From contig NZ_JANJXQ010000062.1 in assembly GCF_024708915.1 (NCBI RefSeq), forward strand, positions 1 through 26,134: a DNA stretch of 26,134 nt, written 5' to 3'. The position numbers and the translations under genes are program-made. This DNA is from Thiobacillus sp. (GTDB lineage: Bacteria > Pseudomonadota > Gammaproteobacteria > Burkholderiales > Thiobacillaceae). The notes under the pieces are model-generated. The model was not told the DNA's origin. It made no database searches and was given only the letters and a program-made list of their open reading frames with translations. Shown in pieces: positions 9,583 to 16,493 of the stretch (position 1 is its first letter; every line of letters starts with the position of its first letter).

Positions 9583-10712
9583 TCGCCAGCATGATGCGTC
9601 CCCATGGCGAAACCGGCGTGCAGACGCACGTGCATGCGGTGCGCGACTGGCTGGCGGGCCAAGGCCGGGAAGTCCAACTGGTTACGCCTTTCGATTGTGC
9701 GCGTGCGCTGGTTTATCCGGTCTTCGGTGTTCGTCGGCTACTGGAAAAATTGCACCAGCCGGCGAGCGTCTGGTGGTACCGCCACTGGCACGCGGTATTT
9801 CTGGAACGAGCCCTGCACCGGGCGCTTGCCGATGGCCGGCCGTGCCTCGTGTATGCGCAGTGCCCCTTGTCCGCCCGCGCCGCCCTGCGCGCGCGCGTCG
9901 CGACCGGGCAAAAGGTGGCAATGGTGGTTCATTTCAACCTGTCGCAGGCTGAGGAATGGGCTGACAAGGGTGCGATTACGCGTGGTGGATTGTTGTATCG
10001 GGCAATCTGCGCGCTCGAATCGGATGTGCTGCCCAAGCTGGATGGGCTGGTGTTTGTGTCGGATTTCATGCGGCGCGAGTTGGTTCGACGTGTCCCCGCC
10101 ATCGGGCAGATGCGATCCGCCGTGATCCCGAATTTTCTGGCTGACCCGAGCGAACCGGTGGCGACGGATACGTGGCGCGACCTGATCACGATCGGCACGC
10201 TGGAATATCGCAAGAACCAGCGTTACGCGCTGGAGATCGTGCGTGCCGCAGGCCAGATGGGGCACGCACTCACGCTGACCGTGGTGGGCGACGGGCCGGA
10301 TCGTGCCATGCTGGAAGCTTGTGCCAAGGAGTGGGGGATCGCCGACCGTGTGCGCTTTGCCGGATTTGTGTCGAACGCGGCTGCGCTGATGCCTGAGCAT
10401 CGCGCGTGCCTGCATGTCGCGCTCATGGAGAATTTGCCCTTGACCCTGATCGAGGCCTTGTCGCGTGGTCTCCCGGTATTCGCGCCGGCGGCCGGCGGCA
10501 TGCCGGAGGTTTTTAGGGATGGCGTCGAGGGCCGCCTGATTCCATTAGAGGATGCAGCCGCTGCCGCCGAGAAGATTACGACGTGGCTGAAAGATGTGGC
10601 GGAAATGAAGCGGGCAGGCGAAGCGGCCCGCGGCTATTTTATGGCGCGTTTTGAGGCGGATCGGGTGGCGTCTGAACTGGTCCGTTTTCTGGACGGGGTG
10701 GCTAATGGTTAA
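9564..10712 (+). CDS. Glycosyltransferase family 4
   Basis: The product is 382 aa. The N-terminal strand VLIASMMRPHGETGVQTHV carries the GT4 glycine/GV acceptor loop. The donor domain shows LITIGTLEYRKNQRYALEI, LTVVGDGPDRAML, VRFAGFV and the conserved LPLTLIEALSRGLPVFAPAAGGMPE, with the EX7E-type glutamate in LIEALS, then DGVEGRLIP. A run of seven G ending 7-8 bases before the ATG sits where a ribosome binding site would be; it falls inside the 3' end of the upstream gene. This is the last gene in the unbroken chain of overlapping start/stop pairs that begins at gmd. Confidence 0.93.
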   Translation: MSASVLIASMMRPHGETGVQTHVHAVRDWLAGQGREVQLVTPFDCARALVYPVFGVRRLLEKLHQPASVWWYRHWHAVFLERALHRALADGRPCLVYAQCPLSARAALRARVATGQKVAMVVHFNLSQAEEWADKGAITRGGLLYRAICALESDVLPKLDGLVFVSDFMRRELVRRVPAIGQMRSAVIPNFLADPSEPVATDTWRDLITIGTLEYRKNQRYALEIVRAAGQMGHALTLTVVGDGPDRAMLEACAKEWGIADRVRFAGFVSNAAALMPEHRACLHVALMENLPLTLIEALSRGLPVFAPAAGGMPEVFRDGVEGRLIPLEDAAAAAEKITTWLKDVAEMKRAGEAARGYFMARFEADRVASELVRFLDGVANG

Positions 10713-10748
10713 TCTTAGTTGTGCCCATCAAATGAAGGAGAGGCCGCA

Positions 10749-11564
10749 ATGAACGTGAAAAGAAGTGTATTGCGATGGTTGGTATTGCCAGTGCGTTTTA
10801 AGTCCGCTGCATCGTATTGCACGCGCAGACTGGTTCAGGTAACGCGTTGGCTGTTCAAATCGCGCGAGCATACAAACTTTACTTACCATTTGACCGATTT
10901 GAATCAACGCTATTTGGCGCATTTCCTGGGCATTGTCTGTAACCGGCCGGCTGAGACGATGGAAGGCTATATGCGTGAAGTGCTAGACGATATGGCGTTG
11001 CGCGACCATATCGCGAAATGCACGCGAGAGGGGAAGCGGAATTTTCTGGCGGACGATGAGCCGCGTTATGCGCGCCGCATCGGCTGGTATGCCATTGTGC
11101 GTGCAATGCGCCCGTCTGTCGTAATTGAAACGGGTGTAGACAAGGGGTTGGGGGCTTGCGTGCTGACGGCTGCCTTGATGCGCAACACCGCCGAGGGGTA
11201 TCCGGGAAAATATTACGGTACCGACATCAATCCCAAGGCCGGTTATCTGTTGCAGGGCCCTTATAGCCAGTATGGGGAAATCCTTTATGGAGATTCGATC
11301 GAGTCGCTCAAGAAAATGGACGCCTTAATAGATTTGTTCATTAACGACAGCGACCATTCGATGGATTATGAGATGAGGGAATTCGAAACGGTAGCTGAGA
11401 AGCTTTCGCAGCACGCGATGGTGATTGGCGATAACGCCCATTTCTCCGACAAGCTGATCAATTTTGCCAAGAATACAAAACGTAATTTTCTGTTTTTTCA
11501 AGAACAGCCCAGGGATCACTGGTACCCGGGTGGGGGAATCGGCGTTGCCTATTCCTGCAAGTAA
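10749..11564 (+). CDS. Class I SAM-dependent methyltransferase (Methyltransf_24-like)
   Basis: The product is 271 aa. A basic amphipathic N-terminus precedes a Rossmann-type core: SVVIETGVDKGLGACVL (~120-136) as motif I, YYGTDIN (~153-159) as the acidic strand-2 motif, LYGDSIESL and LIDLFINDSDHSMDYEMREFE (~193-213), resembling the IDGDHSYE motif of Methyltransf_24 proteins. It could methylate a sugar of the repeat unit or cap the chain, but the substrate is unknown. ATG 10749 was chosen because AAGGAGAGG lies about 5 nt upstream. The gene is more AT-rich than the flanking glycosyltransferases. It is separated from its neighbours by 36-base gaps rather than overlaps. Confidence 0.82.
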   Translation: MNVKRSVLRWLVLPVRFKSAASYCTRRLVQVTRWLFKSREHTNFTYHLTDLNQRYLAHFLGIVCNRPAETMEGYMREVLDDMALRDHIAKCTREGKRNFLADDEPRYARRIGWYAIVRAMRPSVVIETGVDKGLGACVLTAALMRNTAEGYPGKYYGTDINPKAGYLLQGPYSQYGEILYGDSIESLKKMDALIDLFINDSDHSMDYEMREFETVAEKLSQHAMVIGDNAHFSDKLINFAKNTKRNFLFFQEQPRDHWYPGGGIGVAYSCK

Positions 11565-11600
11565 TCGGACTCGTACGATCTGGCTGGCTGGATACCTTAC

Positions 11601-12827
11601 ATGCGCATCCTCCTGATTCACAACGCCTATCAGCATCGCGGTGGCGAGGATGCAGTGGTTGAGTCTGAAATTGCATTGCTGCGTTCGCACGGCCATGAAG
11701 TGGATACCTGGTTTCGCAGCAATGACGACGTGGCAGGGATGTCGTCGCTTTCGCTGGCGCGCACCACCCTGTGGTCCGATCGAACACCGCAAGAACTGGG
11801 TGAGCGGATTCGCAGTTTTCGCCCCGATGTGATCCACGCCCACAACACGTTCCCGCTGATTTCGCCTTCCTTGTATTGGGCGGCGGCGCGTGCTGGGGTG
11901 CCGGTGGTGCAGACCCTGCATAACTTCCGCCTGATGTGCCTGAACGCGCTGTTTCTGCGCGAGGGCAAGGTGTGCGAGGACTGCATGGGGCAGCTGCCCT
12001 GGCGCGGGGTGGCGCGGGCGTGCTATCGGGGATCGCATGCGGCGTCGGCGGCGCTGGCAGGGATGCTGACGCTGCATCGCGGGCTGGGGACGTATCGCAA
12101 CAAGGTGGCGCGCTATATCGCGCTGAACGAGTTTTGCCGGGGCAAGTTCATCGCAGGCGGCCTGCCTGCGGAACGCGTGGTGGTGAAGCCGAATTTCGTG
12201 GATTGGAATGATAAGCAGCGCCTTTACCCCAACCCTCCCCCTGAGAGGGTGGGAGTTAGGCGGGGACTGTTGTTCGTGGGCCGCCTGTCGGTGGAAAAGG
12301 GCATTGCGACCCTGGTCGGTGCGCTGCGCGCGCTGCCCGACGCTGATTTGCGCGTGGCTGGCGGCGGGCCGGAAGCCGGGCTGTTCGATGGCTTGGCTGG
12401 GGTGACCCGTCTGGGCAGCCAGCCCAGCGAGGTGGTGCGCGGTGAAATGGGCCGCGCCCTGGCGCTAGTGGTGCCGAGCATCTGGTATGAAAACTTCCCG
12501 CGCACCATCGTGGAAGCCTTTGCGTGCGGCCTGCCAGTGATTGCCAGCCGTATCGGCGCGCTGGCGGATATTGTGCGTGACGGCGAAACCGGGCTGCTGT
12601 TCGATCCGGGCAACCCGCACGATCTGGCCGACAAGATGGCGTGGGCGCTGGCGAATCCCGAACGCATGGCGGAGATGGGGAGAATGGCGCGTGCGCAATA
12701 CAAGGCCGAGTTTTCGGCGGACGTGAATTATCAGCGCCTGATGGAGATTTATGACGGGGCGCTGGCCGAGCAACGACAAGTCAAAGACACAAGTTGCAAG
12801 ATGCAAGGTTCAAGGGAGGAGGGCTAA
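11601..12827 (+). CDS. Glycosyltransferase family 4 with in-frame repeat insertion
   Basis: The product is 408 aa. The N-terminal domain starts MRILLIHNAYQHRGGEDAVV and contains FRPDVIHAHNTFPLISPSLYWAA and a Cys pair (CEDCMG, ~125-130). The donor domain shows GLLFVGRLSVEKGIATLV, LRVAGGGPEAG, VPSIWYENFPRTIVEAFACGLPVIAS (EX7E region) and DGETGLLFDPGNPHDLADKM. Two parts look acquired. Residues ~209-220 (between KPNFVDWN and RRGLLFVG) are encoded by a palindromic CCCTC/GAGGG repeat. The C-terminal tail from about residue 393 (QVKDTSCKMQGSREEG) is encoded by heptamer repeat copy B. Neither breaks the frame. The enzyme probably acts in repeat-unit assembly; no ribosome binding site stands out. Confidence 0.92.
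   Translation: MRILLIHNAYQHRGGEDAVVESEIALLRSHGHEVDTWFRSNDDVAGMSSLSLARTTLWSDRTPQELGERIRSFRPDVIHAHNTFPLISPSLYWAAARAGVPVVQTLHNFRLMCLNALFLREGKVCEDCMGQLPWRGVARACYRGSHAASAALAGMLTLHRGLGTYRNKVARYIALNEFCRGKFIAGGLPAERVVVKPNFVDWNDKQRLYPNPPPERVGVRRGLLFVGRLSVEKGIATLVGALRALPDADLRVAGGGPEAGLFDGLAGVTRLGSQPSEVVRGEMGRALALVVPSIWYENFPRTIVEAFACGLPVIASRIGALADIVRDGETGLLFDPGNPHDLADKMAWALANPERMAEMGRMARAQYKAEFSADVNYQRLMEIYDGALAEQRQVKDTSCKMQGSREEG
12227..12260 (+). repeat. Palindromic CCCTC/GAGGG repeat in frame inside a GT4 gene
   Basis: The sequence reads CCCCAACCCTC, CCCCT, GAGAGGG, TGGGAGTTAGG, so pyrimidine-rich CCCTC units are mirrored by GAGGG units around a short centre. This type of CCCCAACCCTC...GAGAGGG element is familiar, from memory, as an intergenic repeat in betaproteobacteria. 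Here it encodes about 12 residues between the two GT-B domains. Confidence 0.7.
12777..12816 (+). repeat. Heptamer repeat copy B, at the 3' end of the GT4 gene
   Basis: CAAG recurs at exact 7-base spacing at 12790, 12797, 12804 and 12811 (CAAGTTG, CAAGATG, CAAGGTT, CAAGGGA), with a degenerate CAAGTCA at 12777. It is read as the last residues of the glycosyltransferase, whose stop lies just after it. Confidence 0.85.
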
Positions 12828-12867
12828 GACGGCGCGCTTTGCAGGCAATGGTCTTGGCTAGAACAGA

Positions 12868-13623
12868 ATGGAACCAATAAATGGCCGGACTACCGGTAGC
12901 GTGCTCGGCGCGCAGATCGACGCGCTGTCGTGGGACGCCGCGATGGCGCGCCTGCTCGGCTGGGCGCATGCGCGCGAAAGCCGCTATGTGACGATCTGCA
13001 ACGTGCACGTGGTGGTGAGCGCGTCGCGCGATGCGGGCTATCGCGGCATCATCAACGGCTCGGACATGGCGACGCCGGACGGCGCGCCGGTGGCGTGGAT
13101 GCTGCGGCGGCAGGGCTTTGCCGGGCAGCCGCGCATCAGCGGGCCGGATCTGATGTGGGCGCTGTGCGGACGCGCGGCAGCGGAAAACCTGCCGGTGTAT
13201 TGCTACGGCAGCAGCGAGGCGACGCTGGGTTTGCTGGAAGAGCGGCTGCGTGCGGCGTTTCCGGCCCTGCGCCTCACGATGGAGGCACCACCCTTCCGTA
13301 CGCTGACGCCGGAGGAAGACGCGGCGGCGATGGAGCGGATCAACACCAGCGACGCGGGCATCGTGTTCGTCGGCCTGGGCTGCCCCAAGCAGGAGCGCTG
13401 GATGGCGGAGCATCGTGGCCGAGTAAATGCGGTGATGATCGGTGTGGGCGCGGCGTTTGATTTCCACGCCGGCACGGTTCAGCGCGCGCCGGCCTGGATG
13501 CGCGACAACGGGCTGGAATGGCTGCATCGATTGCTGTCGGAGCCGGGGCGATTGTGGAAGCGTTATCTGGTGACGAATACGCTGTTCATATTGGGCGCGG
13601 CGCGCCAGTTGCTGGGGAAGTGA
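12868..13623 (+). CDS. WecG/TagA/CpsF family glycosyltransferase (GT26)
   Basis: The product is 251 aa, the usual length for GT26. Family signatures are CNVHVVVSASRDAGYRGIINGSDMATPDGAPVAW (residues ~44-77, including the conserved TPDG with Asp71), then RISGPDLMWALC, VYCYGSSEATLGLLEERL and IVFVGLGCPKQERWMA (~139-155). GVGAAFDFHAGTVQRAPAWM and GLEWLHRLLSEPGRLWKRY complete the fold. These membrane-associated enzymes typically add the second sugar to an undecaprenyl-linked primer, which agrees with the Wzx/Wzy context. The DNA is very GC-rich. The gap to the preceding gene is 40 bases and shows no clear ribosome binding site. The TGA is followed directly by heptamer repeat copy C. Confidence 0.93.
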   Translation: MEPINGRTTGSVLGAQIDALSWDAAMARLLGWAHARESRYVTICNVHVVVSASRDAGYRGIINGSDMATPDGAPVAWMLRRQGFAGQPRISGPDLMWALCGRAAAENLPVYCYGSSEATLGLLEERLRAAFPALRLTMEAPPFRTLTPEEDAAAMERINTSDAGIVFVGLGCPKQERWMAEHRGRVNAVMIGVGAAFDFHAGTVQRAPAWMRDNGLEWLHRLLSEPGRLWKRYLVTNTLFILGAARQLLGK

Positions 13624-13655
13624 GATTCAAAGATTCAAGATTCAAGGGGCAAGGG
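13624..13655 (+). repeat. Heptamer repeat copy C, directly after the GT26 stop codon
   Basis: GATTCAA-type units place CAA at 13628, 13636, 13643 and 13650 (spacing 8, 7, 7). The 14-mer AGATTCAAGATTCA (13631-13644) recurs exactly, inverted, at 18380-18393. Confidence 0.75.
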
Positions 13656-13696
13656 GGATTGGTTGATTGACACACTCACATGCAAGGCAGAGAGGC

Positions 13697-13712
13697 GTTG
13701 GCATATGCTAAC
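13697..13712. promoter_or_regulatory. Candidate VapBC operator (imperfect palindrome)
   Basis: GTTGGCATATGCTAAC is a 16-base palindrome with one mismatched pair, centred on CATATG and ending 16 bases before the preferred vapB start at 13729. VapBC operons are normally autorepressed through short palindromes in this position, so it is a reasonable operator candidate. Function is inferred from position only. Confidence 0.4.
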
Positions 13713-13728
13713 GATGAAGGGGGCGCCG

Positions 13729-13968
13729 ATGAATAAAAGAAGACATGTCCGTTTCTTTCGCAATGGGCGGAACCAGGCGATCCGTATTCCGCGCGAGTTA
13801 GAGATGGATGCCGAAGAGGCGATCATTCGTCGTGAGGACGATCGTCTGGTGATCGAGCCGATCCGGAAAAAGGGGCTGCTGGCCACGCTGTCGACGCTGC
13901 GCGCGCTGGATGAGGCGTTTCCCGATATCGACAAGGGCATGTTGCCCCTGGACGACGTAGAACTTTGA
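13729..13968 (+). CDS. vapB: VapB-type antitoxin (AbrB/SpoVT fold)
   Basis: The product is 79 aa. The N-terminus HVRFFRNGRNQAIRIPRELEM matches the swapped-hairpin AbrB-type DNA-binding domain of VapB proteins, followed by EAIIRREDDRLVIEPI and an acidic C-terminal toxin-binding tail (DEAFPDIDKGMLPLDDVEL). It neutralises VapC and represses the operon as a VapBC complex. ATG 13729 was chosen because AAGGGGG lies about 5 nt upstream and homology begins there. In-frame ATGs at 13705 and 13714 would add residues without similarity, and 13705 lies inside the candidate operator palindrome. The toxin gene follows immediately. Confidence 0.9.
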   Translation: MNKRRHVRFFRNGRNQAIRIPRELEMDAEEAIIRREDDRLVIEPIRKKGLLATLSTLRALDEAFPDIDKGMLPLDDVEL

Positions 13969-13973
13969 GCCGA

Positions 13974-14390
13974 ATGCCGCTTTATCTGCTGGACACGAAT
14001 ATCCTGTCGGACCTGGTGCGGAATCTGCAGGGCCGGATTGCGACTTGCATTGCGCAAGTGGGGGAGAAGTTGGTTTGCACGTCCATGATCGCTGCAAGCG
14101 AATTGCGCTTCGGGGCGGCCAAACGAAATGCGCCGAAGCTCACCGCGCAAGTGGACGCCATCCTTGCAGCGCTGGAGGTCCGTCCATTCGATATCCCCAC
14201 CGATCGCGAATATGCGAAGCTGCATTTTCATCTTGAACAGGCCGGCACGCCGATCAGCCCGAACGATATGTTGATCGCCGCGCACGCTCTGGCCATCGAA
14301 TCGACTCTTGTGACAGCAAACACCGGTGAGTTTTCCCGGGTGCCGGGGCTTGCGGTCGAGAACTGGCTTGAGGCGATGCCGAAGAGGTAG
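13974..14390 (+). CDS. vapC: VapC-type PIN-domain ribonuclease toxin
   Basis: The product is 138 aa, a PIN domain with [11 protein letters not shown] (Asp7), [13 protein letters not shown] (Glu43), [17 protein letters not shown] (Asp98) and [16 protein letters not shown] near the C-terminus, where the fourth metal-site residue lies. VapC toxins cleave RNA, often tRNA or rRNA, when free of VapB. ATG 13974 gives the usual MPxYLLDTN start five bases after the vapB stop. A TTG at 13965 overlapping vapB is the alternative and would add three residues. The pair sits between two heptamer repeat copies inside a polysaccharide locus, which suggests a mobile passenger rather than a pathway gene. Confidence 0.92.
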   Translation: MPLYLLDTNILSDLVRNLQGRIATCIAQVGEKLVCTSMIAASELRFGAAKRNAPKLTAQVDAILAALEVRPFDIPTDREYAKLHFHLEQAGTPISPNDMLIAAHALAIESTLVTANTGEFSRVPGLAVENWLEAMPKR

Positions 14391-14391
14391 G

Positions 14392-14427
14392 GTCAAGATA
14401 CAAGTCGCAACATTCAAGTTGCATCCA
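14392..14427 (+). repeat. Heptamer repeat copy D, directly after the vapC stop codon
   Basis: CAANNNN units follow at exact 7-base steps: CAAGATA (14394), CAAGTCG (14401), CAACATT (14408), CAAGTTG (14415). The copy has the same orientation as copies B and C and begins two bases after the stop codon. Confidence 0.82.
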
Positions 14428-14479
14428 GGCGAATAACAATGTGAGCGGGTATTGGCTGCGACAAAAAGGGGGAGTCGAA

Positions 14480-15490
14480 TTGAAAGTTCTGTTGACCGGC
14501 GGTGCCGGCTATATCGGATCGCACACCGCAGTGGAATGCCTGGCGGCGGGGCACGAGGTGGTGGTGTTCGACAATCTGTCGAACAGCAGCCTGAAATCGC
14601 TGGAAAGGGTGGGACAGATTGCGGGCAGGCAGGTGGCCTTCGTGCAGGGCGACATCCGCGACCGTGCGGCCTTGCGCGCCTTGTTCGCCCGGCATGCGAT
14701 CGACGCGGTGGTGCATTTTGCCGGGCTGAAGGCGGTGGGCGAGTCGGTGGACAAGCCGCTGCTGTATTACGACAACAACATCGCGGGCAGCATTGCGCTG
14801 TTCGAGACGATGGCCGAGTCGGGGGTGAAGTCGGTGGTGTTCTCGTCGTCCGCCACGGTGTACGGCGACCCGGCGACGGTGCCGATCACCGAGGATTTTC
14901 CGCTGTCGGCGACCAATCCGTACGGCCGTTCCAAGCTTTTTATCGAGGAGATGCTGCGCGACATCGCGCTGGCGGACGAGGGCTGGAATGTTGCGCTGCT
15001 GCGCTATTTCAACCCGGTGGGCGCGCACGAATCGGGGCTGATCGGCGAGGACCCGCGCGGCATTCCCAACAACCTGATGCCGTATGTGGCGCAGGTGGCG
15101 GTGGGCCGGCGCCCGCATCTCAACGTGTTCGGCGGCGACTACCCGACCCCCGACGGCACCGGGGTGCGCGACTACATCCATGTGGTCGATCTGGCGCGCG
15201 GGCATGTGGCGGCGCTGAACCGGCTGCAGCACCACGGCGGCCTTCATACCTGGAACCTCGGCACCGGGCGCGGGGTGAGCGTGCTCGACATGGTGCGCGC
15301 GTTCGAGGCGGCCAGCGGGAAAAAAGTACCGTATGCAATCGTCGACCGCCGCCCCGGCGACGTCGCGCAATGCTGGGCCGACCCGTCGCGTGCCGCGCAC
15401 GACTTGGGCTGGCGCGCGGTGTACGACCTGCCGCGGATGTGCGCGGATGCCTGGCGCTGGCAGTCGGGGAACCCGGAGGGGTACGCCTGA
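14480..15490 (+). CDS. galE: UDP-glucose 4-epimerase
   Basis: The product is 336 aa, the standard GalE length. It has the NAD-binding [11 protein letters not shown] near residue 6, DNLSNSS (31-37), [14 protein letters not shown], the active-site [10 protein letters not shown] (Ser ~124) and NPYGRSK with Tyr148 and Lys152. It interconverts UDP-glucose and UDP-galactose (perhaps also the GlcNAc/GalNAc pair) in the cytoplasm, supplying a donor for the polysaccharide. The start is taken as TTG 14480, since the conserved [15 protein letters not shown] begins there and AGGGGGAG lies about seven bases upstream; a GTG at 14441 would add 13 residues without family similarity. Confidence 0.95.
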   Translation: MKVLLTGGAGYIGSHTAVECLAAGHEVVVFDNLSNSSLKSLERVGQIAGRQVAFVQGDIRDRAALRALFARHAIDAVVHFAGLKAVGESVDKPLLYYDNNIAGSIALFETMAESGVKSVVFSSSATVYGDPATVPITEDFPLSATNPYGRSKLFIEEMLRDIALADEGWNVALLRYFNPVGAHESGLIGEDPRGIPNNLMPYVAQVAVGRRPHLNVFGGDYPTPDGTGVRDYIHVVDLARGHVAALNRLQHHGGLHTWNLGTGRGVSVLDMVRAFEAASGKKVPYAIVDRRPGDVAQCWADPSRAAHDLGWRAVYDLPRMCADAWRWQSGNPEGYA

Positions 15491-15502
15491 ACGGCAGGCA
15501 TT

Positions 15503-15520
15503 CAGTTACAAGGTTCAAGG
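15503..15520 (+). repeat. Heptamer repeat copy E, after the galE stop codon
   Basis: CAAG at 15509 and 15516, with a degenerate CAGTTA unit just before, lies 13 bases after the galE stop and reads CAAG on the galE coding strand. Confidence 0.7.
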
Positions 15521-15561
15521 AGAGCGAGCGGCTTTATGTCGAGCCACGGCCCCCTTGTAAC
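15505..15561. terminator. Inverted repeat between convergent genes, possible bidirectional terminator
   Basis: GTTACAAGG (15505-15513) and CCTTGTAAC (15553-15561) are exact reverse complements separated by 39 bases, in the 86-base gap between convergent galE and the rhomboid gene. The arms are built from heptamer repeat copies E and F. The long loop and absence of a T-tract make it a weak terminator candidate. Confidence 0.3.
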
Positions 15562-15577
15562 TTGCAACTTGAACCTT
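15554..15577 (-). repeat. Heptamer repeat copy F, at the rhomboid stop codon
   Basis: CTTG recurs at 15554, 15561 and 15568. On the minus strand it reads CAAG, directly after and touching the rhomboid stop codon (complement of 15577-15579). Orientation relative to the host gene matches copies B to E. Confidence 0.82.
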
Positions 15578-16179
15578 TAAGCCGAAGGCCGCTTGCCGAA
15601 CATCCCGCGTCCGCGGAAATACTGCACGCTGAGCCAGCCGCCGAACAGTCCGCCCAGATGCGCGAAATGGGCGACGCCGGCGGTGGTGTTGGTGACACCC
15701 AGAAACAGTTCGATGAGGCCGTAGCCGAGCACGAAGGTGCGCGCGGGGATGCGGATGAAGGGCAGAAAAATGACGACGATGACACGGTTGGGAAAGTACA
15801 GCGCATAGGCCATCAGCAGGCCGAACACGCCGCCGGAGGCGCCGATGACGGGTCCGCTGGCGTGCAGGAAATAGCCGCTGACGGCGATCTGTGTCATCGC
15901 GGCGACGACCACGCTGAACAGGTAGGTCAGCAGGTAGCGCAGGTCGCCCCAGCGTCGTTCCAGTTCGGCGCCGAACATCCAGATGGCGAGCATGTTGAGT
16001 CCCAGATGCAAGAGCGAGCCGTGCAAAAAGCTGTAGGTGACCAGCTGCCAGACATGGAACGCACCGCCCGACCCCGGCGGCCATAGCCCGAAGACGCGGA
16101 TGATCTCCGGCCCGGTGACAAGTTCGAGCGCATAGACCAGGACATTCAGCAGGACGAGGGCAAAGGTGATCGGCGGCAT
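15577..16179 (-). CDS. Rhomboid-family intramembrane serine protease
   Basis: The product is about 200 aa with six predicted membrane helices. The rhomboid core is visible: WQLVTYSFLHGSLLHLGLNMLAIWMFG (the helix-2 HxxxN region), VIGASGGVFGLLMAYAL with the catalytic Ser in GASG, and AHFAHLGGLFGGW, with the catalytic His in helix 6. Such enzymes cleave transmembrane segments of substrate proteins within the inner membrane; the substrate is unknown. ATG 16179 was chosen; a TTG at 16191 would add four residues. The gene is convergent with galE and probably transcribed alone. A TACAAT box on the minus strand (16208-16203) may be its -10 element, with no clear -35. Confidence 0.92.
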   Translation of the reverse strand: MPPITFALVLLNVLVYALELVTGPEIIRVFGLWPPGSGGAFHVWQLVTYSFLHGSLLHLGLNMLAIWMFGAELERRWGDLRYLLTYLFSVVVAAMTQIAVSGYFLHASGPVIGASGGVFGLLMAYALYFPNRVIVVIFLPFIRIPARTFVLGYGLIELFLGVTNTTAGVAHFAHLGGLFGGWLSVQYFRGRGMFGKRPSA

Positions 16180-16493
16180 GACGATTCGCAAGGTTTCAGC
16201 GGATTGTAATGCCTTGCGCTGCGGCGCGCGTAGCGCGGCGGCTGCGCTGGTCCGGCGGGTGCGGGGCAGGCCTTTCGGCTCGCTGGACTACCCTCCCTTC
16301 CATATCGAGCAAGAAGTTATGCAGGGTTGCCCACGGTGGCGGGCGTCGTTTGCGACGAACGGCCGCCGCCGTGGGCAACCCGCCGGAACCCAAGGACGGG
16401 TTGCTGATGCTCGCCGGCCCGGCAAGGTGCGCGGGCAGGGGTGCGCCCAGCGTTGCGCCAGGCGTGTCGAGCGCCGGGGTTTGAGCGAACGGC
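16180..16493. other. Noncoding gap of 314 bases between the EAL and rhomboid genes
   Basis: No convincing gene is visible on either strand. Open frames here are short or are extensions of shadow frames and lack codon structure or recognisable protein motifs. The notable structure is a long hairpin at 16324-16381. A short TGAGC/GCTCA hairpin (16482-16496) overlaps the stop of the EAL gene. The stretch could be a decayed mobile element, but no transposase fragment is recognisable. Confidence 0.6.
16324..16381. repeat. 58-nt hairpin with 19-base arms
   Basis: The arm at 16324-16342 (GGGTTGCCCACGG then TGGCGG) pairs with 16363-16381 (CCGCCGCCG then TGGGCAACCC) with a single G-T wobble. The 20-base centre contains a further CGTCG/CGACG stem (16344-16348 and 16353-16357) with a TTTG loop. 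It lies downstream of the minus-strand EAL gene and upstream of the rhomboid gene. No T-run follows on either strand, so it fits a repetitive palindromic element or RNA structure better than an intrinsic terminator. Confidence 0.7.

Noticed and set aside
13667..13672. TTGACA as a -35 box for vapBC
   Set aside because: No -10 box lies 16-18 bases downstream; the TATGCT further on is about 31 bases away.
12777..14427. Possible CRISPR array from the regularly spaced repeats
   Set aside because: Units are only 7 bases with no spacers of CRISPR size, and no cas genes are present.
14452..16086. A 544-codon open frame on the plus strand spanning galE and the region antisense to the rhomboid gene
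   Set aside because: It is an off-frame shadow of galE and an antisense shadow of the rhomboid gene, with composition typical of GC-rich shadow frames (R/G/A-rich) and no recognisable domain.
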